NCBI GenBank assembly: GCA_902494345.1
Contig: CABUSV010000001.1
Coordinates: forward strand, 62,001 to 126,000
Reading direction: 5' to 3'
From: an uncultured Collinsella sp.
Lineage (GTDB): Bacteria > Actinomycetota > Coriobacteriia > Coriobacteriales > Coriobacteriaceae
DNA length: 64,000 bases
Positions 33,780-41,126 of the stretch are shown here, piece after piece. The position numbers were made by a program, and so were the translations under genes. Every line of letters begins with the position of its first letter. Position 1 is the stretch's first letter. The notes below the pieces were generated by a model that was not told the DNA's origin, did no database searches, and saw only the letters and a list, made by a program, of their open reading frames with translations.

Positions 33780-35447
33780 ATGCCTACTGACATCGAAATC
33801 GCACGTTCCGTCACGCCGCTTCCCATTACCGAGGTGGCTAAGAACGCCGGCGTCGACGTAAAGCACCTGATTCCGTACGGCTTCGACAAGGCTAAGGTTG
33901 ACTATTCACTGCTCAACGAGCCGACCGATCACCAGGCCAAGCTCGTCCTCGTGACCGCTATCAACCCAACGCCTGCGGGCGAGGGCAAGACCACCACGAC
34001 CATCGGTCTGGCCGATGGCCTGCGTCGTCGCGGCGTCAAGAGTGCCGTGGCCCTGCGCGAGCCTTCGCTCGGCCCCGTCTTTGGCGTTAAGGGCGGTGCT
34101 GCCGGCGGCGGCTGGGCTCAGGTCATCCCCATGGAGGATATCAACCTGCACTTTACCGGCGACTTCCACGCTATCGGTGCTGCCAATAACCTGCTGGCCG
34201 CCATGCTCGACAACCATATTCAGCAGGGCAATCAGCTCGGTATTGACGTTAAGCGCATCACTTGGAAGCGCGTCGTCGATATGAACGACCGTCAGCTGCG
34301 CCACGTTATCGACGGCATTGGCGGTAAGGCCCAGGGCGTGCCGCGCGAGGACGGCTTCGATATCACCGTCGCCTCCGAGGTCATGGCAATCCTGTGCCTG
34401 TCTACGAGCATCAGCGACCTCAAGGAGCGCCTGGGCGAGATCGTCGTCGGCTACAGCTTTGCCGGCGAGCCCGTCCGTGCCCGCGACCTTAAGGCCCAGG
34501 GTGCCATGGCCGCGTTGCTTAAGGACGCGCTCAAGCCCAACCTGGTGCAAACGCTCGAGGGCACGCCCGCGTTTGTCCACGGCGGTCCCTTCGCCAACAT
34601 TGCCCACGGCTGCAACTCTATCATGGCCACGCGTATGGCGATGCGCTTTGGCGATGTCGCCATTACCGAGGCCGGCTTCGGTGCCGATTTGGGCGCCGAG
34701 AAATTCCTCGACATCAAGTGCCGCATGACGGGCGTTCGCCCCAGCGCCGTCGTGATCGTCGCGACCGCTCGTGCGCTGAAGTACAACGGTGGCGTCGCCA
34801 AGGCCGACCTCAACGAGGAGAACCTCGAGGCGCTCAAGGCTGGCATGCCCAACCTGCTGCGTCACGTCGACAACATCCAGAACGTTTATGGTCTGCCCTG
34901 CGTGGTCGCCATCAACCGATTCCCGACGGACACCGAGGCCGAGCTTGCGCTCATCGAGTCCGAGTGCCAGAAGCTCGGCGTCAACGTTAAGCTTTCCGAG
35001 GTCTGGGCCAAGGGCGGCGAGGGCGCGCTCGACCTGGCCGATGAGGTCATGCGTCTGATTGAGCAGCCGAGCGAGCTCAAGTTTGCCTATGAGGACGGCG
35101 CTGATGTCGCTGATGCCCTCGAGGCTGTTGCCACCAAGGTCTACCGCGCCGACGGCGTCGACTTTACGCCGGCTGCCAAGCGCCAGCTCGCCGAGCTGCG
35201 CGAGAACGGCTTTGGCAACCTGCCGGTGTGCGTGGCCAAGACGCAGTACAGCTTTAGCGACAACGCCAAGGCCCTGGGCGCTCCCGAGAACTTCCGCATT
35301 ACGGTGCGCGAGCTCAAGGTTTCCGCCGGTGCCCACTTTGTGGTCGCACTGACTGGCAGTGTTCTGACCATGCCGGGCCTGCCCAAGGTCCCCGCGGCCG
35401 AGAACATCGACGTCGACAACGACGGCAACATCACCGGCCTGTTCTAA
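33780..35447 (+). CDS. fhs: formate-tetrahydrofolate ligase
   Basis: A 555-residue enzyme of usual length that makes 10-formyl-THF from formate, THF and ATP. The P-loop TPAGEGKTTTT (about residues 66-76) and the family blocks LREPSLGPVFGVKGGAAGGG, NLHFTGDFHAI and EAGFGADLGAEKF are intact. It supplies or drains one-carbon units through formate. The later steps may be carried out by the FchA and FolD encoded at 45-46.5 kb. The start at 33780 follows GAAAGGA. A possible promoter TTTTAC/TATGCT lies near 33713-33740. A terminator follows. Confidence 0.96.
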   Translation: MPTDIEIARSVTPLPITEVAKNAGVDVKHLIPYGFDKAKVDYSLLNEPTDHQAKLVLVTAINPTPAGEGKTTTTIGLADGLRRRGVKSAVALREPSLGPVFGVKGGAAGGGWAQVIPMEDINLHFTGDFHAIGAANNLLAAMLDNHIQQGNQLGIDVKRITWKRVVDMNDRQLRHVIDGIGGKAQGVPREDGFDITVASEVMAILCLSTSISDLKERLGEIVVGYSFAGEPVRARDLKAQGAMAALLKDALKPNLVQTLEGTPAFVHGGPFANIAHGCNSIMATRMAMRFGDVAITEAGFGADLGAEKFLDIKCRMTGVRPSAVVIVATARALKYNGGVAKADLNEENLEALKAGMPNLLRHVDNIQNVYGLPCVVAINRFPTDTEAELALIESECQKLGVNVKLSEVWAKGGEGALDLADEVMRLIEQPSELKFAYEDGADVADALEAVATKVYRADGVDFTPAAKRQLAELRENGFGNLPVCVAKTQYSFSDNAKALGAPENFRITVRELKVSAGAHFVVALTGSVLTMPGLPKVPAAENIDVDNDGNITGLF

Positions 35448-35472
35448 GCTCGCTGCGCATAGCTGCTTGCTT

Positions 35473-35508
35473 GCCCCGCCGCGCCCACAAGGCCCGGCGG
35501 GGCTTTTT
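35473..35508 (+). terminator. terminator after fhs
   Basis: GCCCCGCCG (35473-35481) pairs with CGGCGGGGC (35495-35503), then TTTTT. Confidence 0.88.
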
Positions 35509-35626
35509 GATCCTTAGGCCCGCGCATGTCTTGTAGATACCGGCGGGCTCCGTCCATCATAGGCTTTTGCGCGGGTAGAATGCATGGATAACTTGAGGCT
35601 CACGCGCGACGGAAAGGAATCGTTGC

Positions 35627-36619
35627 ATGGATCAGGACAAGACAACCGTGATGGGCGGCTACGGTTCCGCGCAGGCTGGCGATAGCGCCGATGCGACCCG
35701 CGTTGTTCCCAACCCCGGTTATACCGACCCCGCCGCGACGCAGCCTTCTGTCGAGCCCACCCGGGTTATGGGCTATGGCGACACGGCGCAGGATTCTTAC
35801 GCTGCATCTTCGCAAGGCCCCTATAGCAACGCAGCTCCGGACCCGTTTGATTACGCGCCGCAGGATTCTTATGCCGCCTCGACGCCGAATCCCTATGATG
35901 ACCTGCCGCAGAATCCCATTCCGCAGCCTCAGCAGACGACGTATATGCCTCGCACGGCGCAGCCTCGCTACGAGTCGCGCCAACCGTATCGCGAGTACCC
36001 CAAGTCGATTCCGCAATATGGCGAGGACGAGGAGAAGAAGCCGTCGCGTTCGTCGAGCGTGATCAAGAAGATCCTCATCGTGCTGGCGATCTTCTTTGCG
36101 CTGTCGGTTGTGTTTGCCATCGTGTCGGGCATGCTCAACAAGCGAGGGAGTTCAACGGCCGATACCACTGCCGAGCAAACTGAGTCCGCCTCGTCTAGCG
36201 CCGTCGATCTGAGCGATATCCCGGGGCAGTACTGGTCCAACGCCAAGAAGATCCTCAAGTCGCGCGGCGCCGATCTTTCGAATGCCGTGGTCCTGACTGA
36301 TGATGGCTCAACGCCCGTTGTCGATGCCAACTGGGTCGTGACATCTGCCTACTATAACGACAACGGTAACCTCGAGATTCAGCTCACGCGCAAGGACAGC
36401 TCGTCGGGTAATGCGTCCGGCGACCAGGGCACAACGGATAGCTCGAGCTCCAACACATTGGAGGACCTGAGCGACAAGGCGCAGGAGCTGGGAGATAAGG
36501 CGCAGCAGTTGGGCGACACGGCTCAGAACCTCGGCGATACCGCACAGAATCTGGGCGATATGGCAACCAACGCCTGGGATACGCTGCAAAATGGTATTTC
36601 GGGCGCGCAGGGGAACTAG
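35627..36619 (+). CDS. single-pass membrane protein with Tyr/Pro-rich head and heptad tail
   Basis: A 330-residue protein of unknown function. Residues 1-140 are low complexity and rich in Tyr, Pro, Gln and Asp, with the repeated phrase QDSYAAS. One transmembrane helix (KKILIVLAIFFALSVVFAIV, about 145-165) follows a basic stretch, so the tail should be outside. Residues ~190-260 resemble a single PASTA-like fold (DIPGQYWSNAKKILKSRGA ... NLEIQLTRK). The C-terminus has four near-perfect heptads of the type QxLGDxA, a likely coiled coil. The architecture suggests an envelope protein that may sense or scaffold cell-wall material, but this is inference. Confidence 0.75.
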   Translation: MDQDKTTVMGGYGSAQAGDSADATRVVPNPGYTDPAATQPSVEPTRVMGYGDTAQDSYAASSQGPYSNAAPDPFDYAPQDSYAASTPNPYDDLPQNPIPQPQQTTYMPRTAQPRYESRQPYREYPKSIPQYGEDEEKKPSRSSSVIKKILIVLAIFFALSVVFAIVSGMLNKRGSSTADTTAEQTESASSSAVDLSDIPGQYWSNAKKILKSRGADLSNAVVLTDDGSTPVVDANWVVTSAYYNDNGNLEIQLTRKDSSSGNASGDQGTTDSSSSNTLEDLSDKAQELGDKAQQLGDTAQNLGDTAQNLGDMATNAWDTLQNGISGAQGN

Positions 36620-36653
36620 CGGTCGAGCTGCTAGAACCTTAGCGGTACAAACA

Positions 36654-36721
36654 AAAACGGGGCGCAGGATCGCGTGACCGGACGCATAGGCGCGTTGGTC
36701 GGCGGTCCTGCGTCCCGTTTT
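36654..36721. terminator. bidirectional terminator between convergent genes
   Basis: AAAACGGGGCGCAGGATCG (36654-36672) pairs with CGGTCCTGCGTCCCGTTTT (36703-36721), 17 of 19, giving a U-run on either transcript. It lies between the membrane protein gene and the CDF transporter gene. Confidence 0.8.
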
Positions 36722-36729
36722 GCTGTCGA

Positions 36730-37911
36730 TTACAGCTGCTCGGCTGGACGCTCGGGCGAGCTGAAGCCCGAGTCAAAGGTGACGACGCACGAGGCGTCGG
36801 GCCTGCGCTCGTGCACGATGCGCGTGACGAGTTCCAGCAGCTCCTCGTCAGATATGTCAAAGCCGTCGGGACGCACCAGGTCAAAGGACACAAAGCCGTC
36901 GTGCTCATGCAAGTCGTGGATGGAGAGCGCGGGGTCGATCTGCGCTACGCCGCGCTTGACCCAGCCCCGTAGGTCGTCGCCGGTTGTCGCAATGGGGTCG
37001 CAGTGCAGCGTGATGTCGATGCCCATCTGATGCTTGATGTCGTGTTCGATGGTGTCCAGAATCTCGTGGTGCTCAAAGGCATCGCCCTCGCCGGGCATTT
37101 CCACGTGTGCGCTGGCAAACTGACGGCCGGGGCCGTAGTCGTGCACCATGAGGTCGTGTGTGCCCAGGACCTGGGGGTACGACATAATCCTGTCGCGGAT
37201 TTCCTGGACGAGCTTGGGGTCGGGCGCTTGTCCCAACAGCGGGCTGATGGCGTCGCGCACCAGGCCCATGCCGCTGATGCAAATGAAGATGCCCACGCCC
37301 AGGCCCGCCCAGCCGTCGAGGTCAAAGCCTGTCGTTTGCGAAATAAGCGCCGCCGCCAAGACCGAGGCCGAGGTGATGACGTCGTTTTTGGAGTCCTGCG
37401 CCGTGGCGATAAGCGTCTCGGAATCGATGCGGTTGCCCAGCGTGCGGTTGAACGCGGCCATCCAGAGCTTGACGAGCATGGATGTAGCCAGTGCCGCAAG
37501 GGAAACGAGCGTGTAGGCGGTGGGGGAGGGCTTGATGATCTTGGTGGCGGATTCGAGCGCCAGATTGATGCCGACGGCGCAAACGAGGACGGCGACAAAC
37601 AAGCCGGCGAGGTACTCGTAGCGGCCGTGACCATAGGGGTGGCCTACGTCGGCCGGGCGGCTGGCAAGGCGGAACCCGAGCAGGCTCACGATGTTGCTCG
37701 AGGCGTCGGAGAGGTTGTTGAAGGCGTCGGCGATAAGCGAGACGGAGCCGGCGAGCAGGCCCGCGACGCCCTTGGCCAAGCACAGGGCGATGTTGAGGAC
37801 GATGCAGATGAGGCTTGCGGCAAAACCCGCGTTGGTGCGGCAGGAGGTATCGACCGGCTCGCTTTCGCTGCCGGGAACAAGCGTATGTACCAGCCGATTT
37901 ACAAATAGCAT
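36730..37911 (-). CDS. cation diffusion facilitator (CDF) metal exporter
   Basis: A 393-residue protein with six hydrophobic helices and a cytosolic C-terminal ferredoxin-like domain. Metal-site motifs are ADAFNNLSD in helix 2, HPYGHGRYEY after helix 3, and DSKNDVITS in helix 5, matching zinc/iron/manganese CDF proteins. The C-terminal domain contains HDLMVHDYGPG and a longer than usual extension (about residues 300-393) with a second ferredoxin-like repeat. It likely exports a divalent metal by proton antiport. The start at 37911 is preferred because GAGGA lies 8 bp upstream. Confidence 0.9.
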   Translation of the reverse strand: MLFVNRLVHTLVPGSESEPVDTSCRTNAGFAASLICIVLNIALCLAKGVAGLLAGSVSLIADAFNNLSDASSNIVSLLGFRLASRPADVGHPYGHGRYEYLAGLFVAVLVCAVGINLALESATKIIKPSPTAYTLVSLAALATSMLVKLWMAAFNRTLGNRIDSETLIATAQDSKNDVITSASVLAAALISQTTGFDLDGWAGLGVGIFICISGMGLVRDAISPLLGQAPDPKLVQEIRDRIMSYPQVLGTHDLMVHDYGPGRQFASAHVEMPGEGDAFEHHEILDTIEHDIKHQMGIDITLHCDPIATTGDDLRGWVKRGVAQIDPALSIHDLHEHDGFVSFDLVRPDGFDISDEELLELVTRIVHERRPDASCVVTFDSGFSSPERPAEQL

Positions 37912-38172
37912 AACGATCGTCCTCACAATCATGTTTAAGGGGATAGTGTAGCTCGCATGGTCGCACCGTGCGCCGGTGCTCAGAAAATGCAGCAATGGTC
38001 TGCCCGCGCTAACGGGCGCGAGGCGGAGGGGACGACTGCCCGCGCGCCTTCGAGTTCACTGCGCCTTCCCGTCCGACCGGGTGCTCCATTTTGGGCTACA
38101 TGGGTATGGGCATGTGTCTGCCTGCCCGACATACTTAATGTCGATAGCCCCTGTGCAAAGGAGGACGTTTCT

Positions 38173-39510
38173 ATGGACGAGATGTTTGCCATTAAATGTC
38201 AAAACTGCGGCGGTCCTATGTACTCGCACCAGGCTAAACGCAGCTTTGAGTGCGCCTATTGCGGCACGGTCGTTCCGTGGCAGGCCGATGCGGGGGAGCC
38301 CAAGAGCGCCCTGGGCATTCGTCATACGCCGTTGACGGTGGTGGATGGGCTACTTAAGCTCACCCATGTGTCGCAGCTCGAGCGCCCGGAGGACCCCGAC
38401 TGGTATTTCTTCAATGCGTACTGGCGCAATCAGTCGGTTCTGGAGCATCTGCTGTGGGAGGACCGTGGCACGGCGCAGGAGTTCCAAGAGGCTACGCATG
38501 TGAGCATTCCCTGCCCCTTCTGCGGTGCGTCCTTTGAGGGCGAGTCCACCCAGCGCGTGTTTGAGTGCCCGTCCTGCGGCAATAAGATCGGCGTTGCCGA
38601 CCTGCTCAAGCCCGGTACCTTTAGCAAACGCCTGACCATGGGCGTTGGTGCGGAGTATGTGCCCGAGCAGGGCATTCCCTGCGAGATCACTCCGCAGCAG
38701 GCGCGTGCCAACGCGCTGCAGCTGGTGCGCCAGTACCCCGACGCCTTTGCCGGGCACGACGTGGAAGACGCGATTCAAAATGACATGATGCTCTTCTATT
38801 TCCCCATGGCGCTGGCGGATTTGCGCATGATGGCGTCCTTCCCGGGCAAGGGGCTGAGCAAGGAGACCTTGGTGTACTACGAGGTGCTCGACTGGGCGTA
38901 TCCGCGGGCAAACTACCTAGACGTTCGCCTTATGGGCATTTTGGAGCCGTGGGACTTTGGCAAGGTGGGGCCGTTCGATCCTGCCATGCAGGAGGGCGAC
39001 TTCCGCGTCGTTTCCGTCGATGCGTCCACCAAGGACCAGGTGGTCATTGATAAGCTGGCGCTCGACGTTGCCGGCAACGATGCCGAGGCGGTGCTGGGGC
39101 TCAATAAAAAGAGCATCCGCGCCTGGGCGCGCAAGGCCCGCAAGCACAAGGACGGCCTGGTGATGGTACCGGTCTACTTTGTCGATCGTCCTGCGACTGA
39201 CAGCCGCGATGGCGAGCAGGTGCGCATTGCCGTAAACGGCCAGACGGGTCGCGCGGCGGCGGTAGTGTTTAGCGACAAGCGCGAGACGCATGTGGTGGCA
39301 CCGCTCAATCCGAGTGTGGTGCTGTCGAGCGAAAGCACCGTGCACGCCACGCCCATCGAGGTCAAATACGTTAAATCGCCCTTCCTATACCAGATCGTGC
39401 GCCGTGGAGGCAGCGAGCAGCCGCGGCAGGTGGCAGCCGCCGTCGAGGGTTCTTACCGAGAGGAAAAGCCCAAACGCAAGGGCTTGTTCGCTGCGATCTT
39501 TGGGAAGTAG
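38173..39510 (+). CDS. double zinc-ribbon protein of unknown function
   Basis: A 445-residue, probably cytosolic protein. It has two zinc ribbons: CQNCGG...CAYCG near the N-terminus and CPFCGA...CPSCG near residues 113-135. A ~300-residue mixed alpha/beta region that I do not recognise follows. It ends in a short basic tail KPKRKGLFAAIFGK. No transmembrane helix is clear. The start at 38173 follows AAAGGAGG. It is divergent from the CDF gene. Confidence 0.75.
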   Translation: MDEMFAIKCQNCGGPMYSHQAKRSFECAYCGTVVPWQADAGEPKSALGIRHTPLTVVDGLLKLTHVSQLERPEDPDWYFFNAYWRNQSVLEHLLWEDRGTAQEFQEATHVSIPCPFCGASFEGESTQRVFECPSCGNKIGVADLLKPGTFSKRLTMGVGAEYVPEQGIPCEITPQQARANALQLVRQYPDAFAGHDVEDAIQNDMMLFYFPMALADLRMMASFPGKGLSKETLVYYEVLDWAYPRANYLDVRLMGILEPWDFGKVGPFDPAMQEGDFRVVSVDASTKDQVVIDKLALDVAGNDAEAVLGLNKKSIRAWARKARKHKDGLVMVPVYFVDRPATDSRDGEQVRIAVNGQTGRAAAVVFSDKRETHVVAPLNPSVVLSSESTVHATPIEVKYVKSPFLYQIVRRGGSEQPRQVAAAVEGSYREEKPKRKGLFAAIFGK

Positions 39511-39599
39511 GGGAGTAGCGCCGGTTGTTGCCGTAACGTGATGGCCGGGGGTGCGGGGCGGCTCTCAGGAGTGCGGGCTGCTGTCTGATTGTTTGAGGG

Positions 39600-39757
39600 T
39601 GCCAGATGTAAATAAACAGTGGAGCGGCTGCAAAAGAGCTGCCTCACTGGGTAAAATCAGGTTGTGCCGCGGAACCCGCTCCTCAGCGCTTAAACTTCGG
39701 AGACGCGGGCAACGCAGGTATTATCGTCTAGGGCCGGCTGCAACCGGCCCTTTTCTA
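39600..39757 (+). ncRNA. candidate small RNA or long structured 3' UTR
   Basis: No ORF with a ribosome site is seen here. GGAGCGG (near 39631) can pair with CCGCTCC, and the stretch AATCAGGTTGTGCCGCGGAAC resembles but does not match the T-box core (the UGG triplet is missing). The region ends in a clear terminator 220 bp after the preceding stop codon. It may be a small RNA or the 3' end of the zinc-ribbon mRNA. Confidence 0.25.
39731..39756 (+). terminator. rho-independent terminator
   Basis: GGGCCGG (39731-39737), loop CTGCAA, CCGGCCC (39744-39750), then TTTTCT. Confidence 0.85.
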
Positions 39758-39776
39758 TGACTCCCTTCGCTATCCG

Positions 39777-39869
39777 TTACTGCTTATATTCCCGCCAGAT
39801 CGCGTAGAGGTTCCGGGCAATGCCGGTCGCGTACATCGAGAGGCGCAGGATTTCAAGAAACAAGTTCAT
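39777..39869 (-). CDS. possible 30-residue small protein
   Basis: A short frame encodes MNLFLEILRLSM... ending ...WREYKQ, preceded by GGGGTGAAG six bases before the ATG. The peptide is amphipathic to hydrophobic with basic and aromatic residues, reminiscent in size of membrane-active small proteins. No homolog is known to me, and chance cannot be excluded. Confidence 0.25.
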   Translation of the reverse strand: MNLFLEILRLSMYATGIARNLYAIWREYKQ

Positions 39870-40234
39870 AGGCTTCACCCCAATCGGAGATCGGAGCGTT
39901 GCCCGCAGGCGGATTCCGCGGCAGACAAGATTTTACCCTATACGCCGCAGCGGGGGATATCTGACCCCAGTGTTAGAGTGGTGTCCATTTGCATGGATGA
40001 CCGGGCATGATCGCGACATGTCCTGGAGTTGAAATGCCGCTGGGGATACGAGGGGGAGCCGGGGTCGGATGTTGGGGCTCAACGAAGCAAGTGGCGCTTC
40101 TGTCTTTTTGGGATCGGGGATGCGAATCAGCCTGCAGCAATGGGCCCAGCTCGATTCGGGGCGCAGTGAGTCCCGAATCGAGCGTTCCTGGCTGCCATGC
40201 ATGTCAGGTGATGAAAGCCCACAGCGGCATCGCC
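39870..40234. other. gene-free region with a strong hairpin
   Basis: No coding sequence was found. The notable element is GCTCGATTCGGG (40149-40160)/CCCGAATCGAGC (40172-40183), a perfect 12-bp stem with an 11-nt loop, without a U-run, lying just 3' of the small HTH gene on the minus strand. Confidence 0.5.
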
Positions 40235-40561
40235 TTACACGGCAACGGGGGCCTCTTTGGGGCGTCCCACCCTTGGTGCATCGGCGAGTCGTGCCTCGAT
40301 GGAGGCTTTGGACATCATGTGCTTGGTGCCATCCTTCCATGAATCCAGCAGTCCTGCATTTAGCAGTTGTGACACCCGTGCTGAGCTAACACCGAGCATA
40401 CGCGCGGCATCCACTGCGGTGACGGCGGGAATGTCGCCGAGTTCGCGGTTGACGGCTACAGCGATAATCTTGCCGCCGTGTCGCGGCTCATGTCCGAAGT
40501 CTGGCACGGGAAGTTCAATGCCGTCCGAATCAAAGAACTCGAATTCCCATACGTAAACCAG
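40235..40561 (-). CDS. small helix-turn-helix DNA-binding protein (possible CTG start)
   Basis: A 108-residue protein if it begins at CTG 40561, where a perfect AGGAGG lies 6 bp upstream directly after an in-frame stop. Otherwise GTG at 40507 gives 90 residues and has no ribosome site. No ATG is available in frame. The C-terminal half is an excisionase/MerR-like HTH, AVDAARMLGVSSARVSQLLNAGLL, followed by GRPKEA. The same module with the same spacing forms the N-terminus of the HTH-HipA protein at 8.7 kb. The N-terminal half (VYVWEFEFFDSDG) looks like a small beta domain. It may be the DNA-binding half of a toxin-antitoxin-like unit, but no partner gene is adjacent. Confidence 0.6.
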   Translation of the reverse strand: MVYVWEFEFFDSDGIELPVPDFGHEPRHGGKIIAVAVNRELGDIPAVTAVDAARMLGVSSARVSQLLNAGLLDSWKDGTKHMMSKASIEARLADAPRVGRPKEAPVAV

Positions 40562-40761
40562 GTAAGACCTCCTCTAATGGCGAATAATACGAGGCGTGCT
40601 CCTAGAATATTCCGGTCGCATCGATGCAGCTGAGCATACCTATCTTAAAGCCTCGCGCGGACACGAATTGCTGTGCTGTCTGACATCATCGCATGGGGCC
40701 TTGCGGTGGTTAAAATGTGACCATAGAGGCAGTTTTAGCGAACCCCGCGGGAGTGACGCGT

Positions 40762-41031
40762 ATGGACAACAACACGCTGCTGTTCCAGGACAAAGGTTCG
40801 GGTAGGTTTAAAGACGTCAAGATCTACCTTAACCGCATCGAGGTGCTCAAGAAGGGCACTTTTGGTGGCAAGCACACCGAGATTGTTTATCTTAAGGACA
40901 TTACGGGGGTCAGCAGGATCAAGGGCCGCGACGTTTTCCTACGTAACAGGCTGTTGACTGCCTGTGTCTTTAGTCTGAGCAGCCGCTCCCAAGCTCAGGA
41001 GTTCGTGAATGCGCTGAACATGGTGATGTAG
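40762..41031 (+). CDS. small PH-domain-like protein
   Basis: An 89-residue protein. The strand-rich pattern LLFQDKGSGRFKDVKIYLNRIEVL, a Gly/Lys turn, EIVYLKDITGV and a closing helix SRSQAQEFVNALN is typical of bacterial PH-like (bPH) domains. The start ATG at 40762 follows GGGAG; an upstream GTG at 40717 lies right next to a -10-like TAAAAT and is less likely. Function unknown. Confidence 0.65.
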   Translation: MDNNTLLFQDKGSGRFKDVKIYLNRIEVLKKGTFGGKHTEIVYLKDITGVSRIKGRDVFLRNRLLTACVFSLSSRSQAQEFVNALNMVM

Positions 41032-41055
41032 CCGATAACGGTGTTCGGGCTAAGG

Positions 41056-41090
41056 TAAAAATCGGGGCGCAGAACGGTATTCTGCGCCCC
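41056..41090 (-). terminator. terminator of the PI-PLC-like gene
   Basis: GGGGCGCAGAA (41064-41074) pairs with TTCTGCGCCCC (41080-41090); the minus-strand transcript ends in GATTTTTA. Confidence 0.85.
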
Positions 41091-41126
41091 CCCAATTGAG
41101 TCGATGTGTCTAAAAGGCGGGCTTGC

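Noticed and set aside
39640..39680. T-box-like string near GGTTGTGCCGCGGAAC
   Set aside because: It resembles the T-box core GGGTGGTACCGCG at most positions, but the UGG that pairs with the tRNA end is missing, no specifier stem is evident, and no aminoacyl-tRNA synthetase or amino-acid gene follows.
39630..39700. tRNA-like 7-bp stem GGAGCGG/CCGCTCC
   Set aside because: No D-arm, anticodon arm or TTC-loop consensus, and the length is too short for a tRNA.
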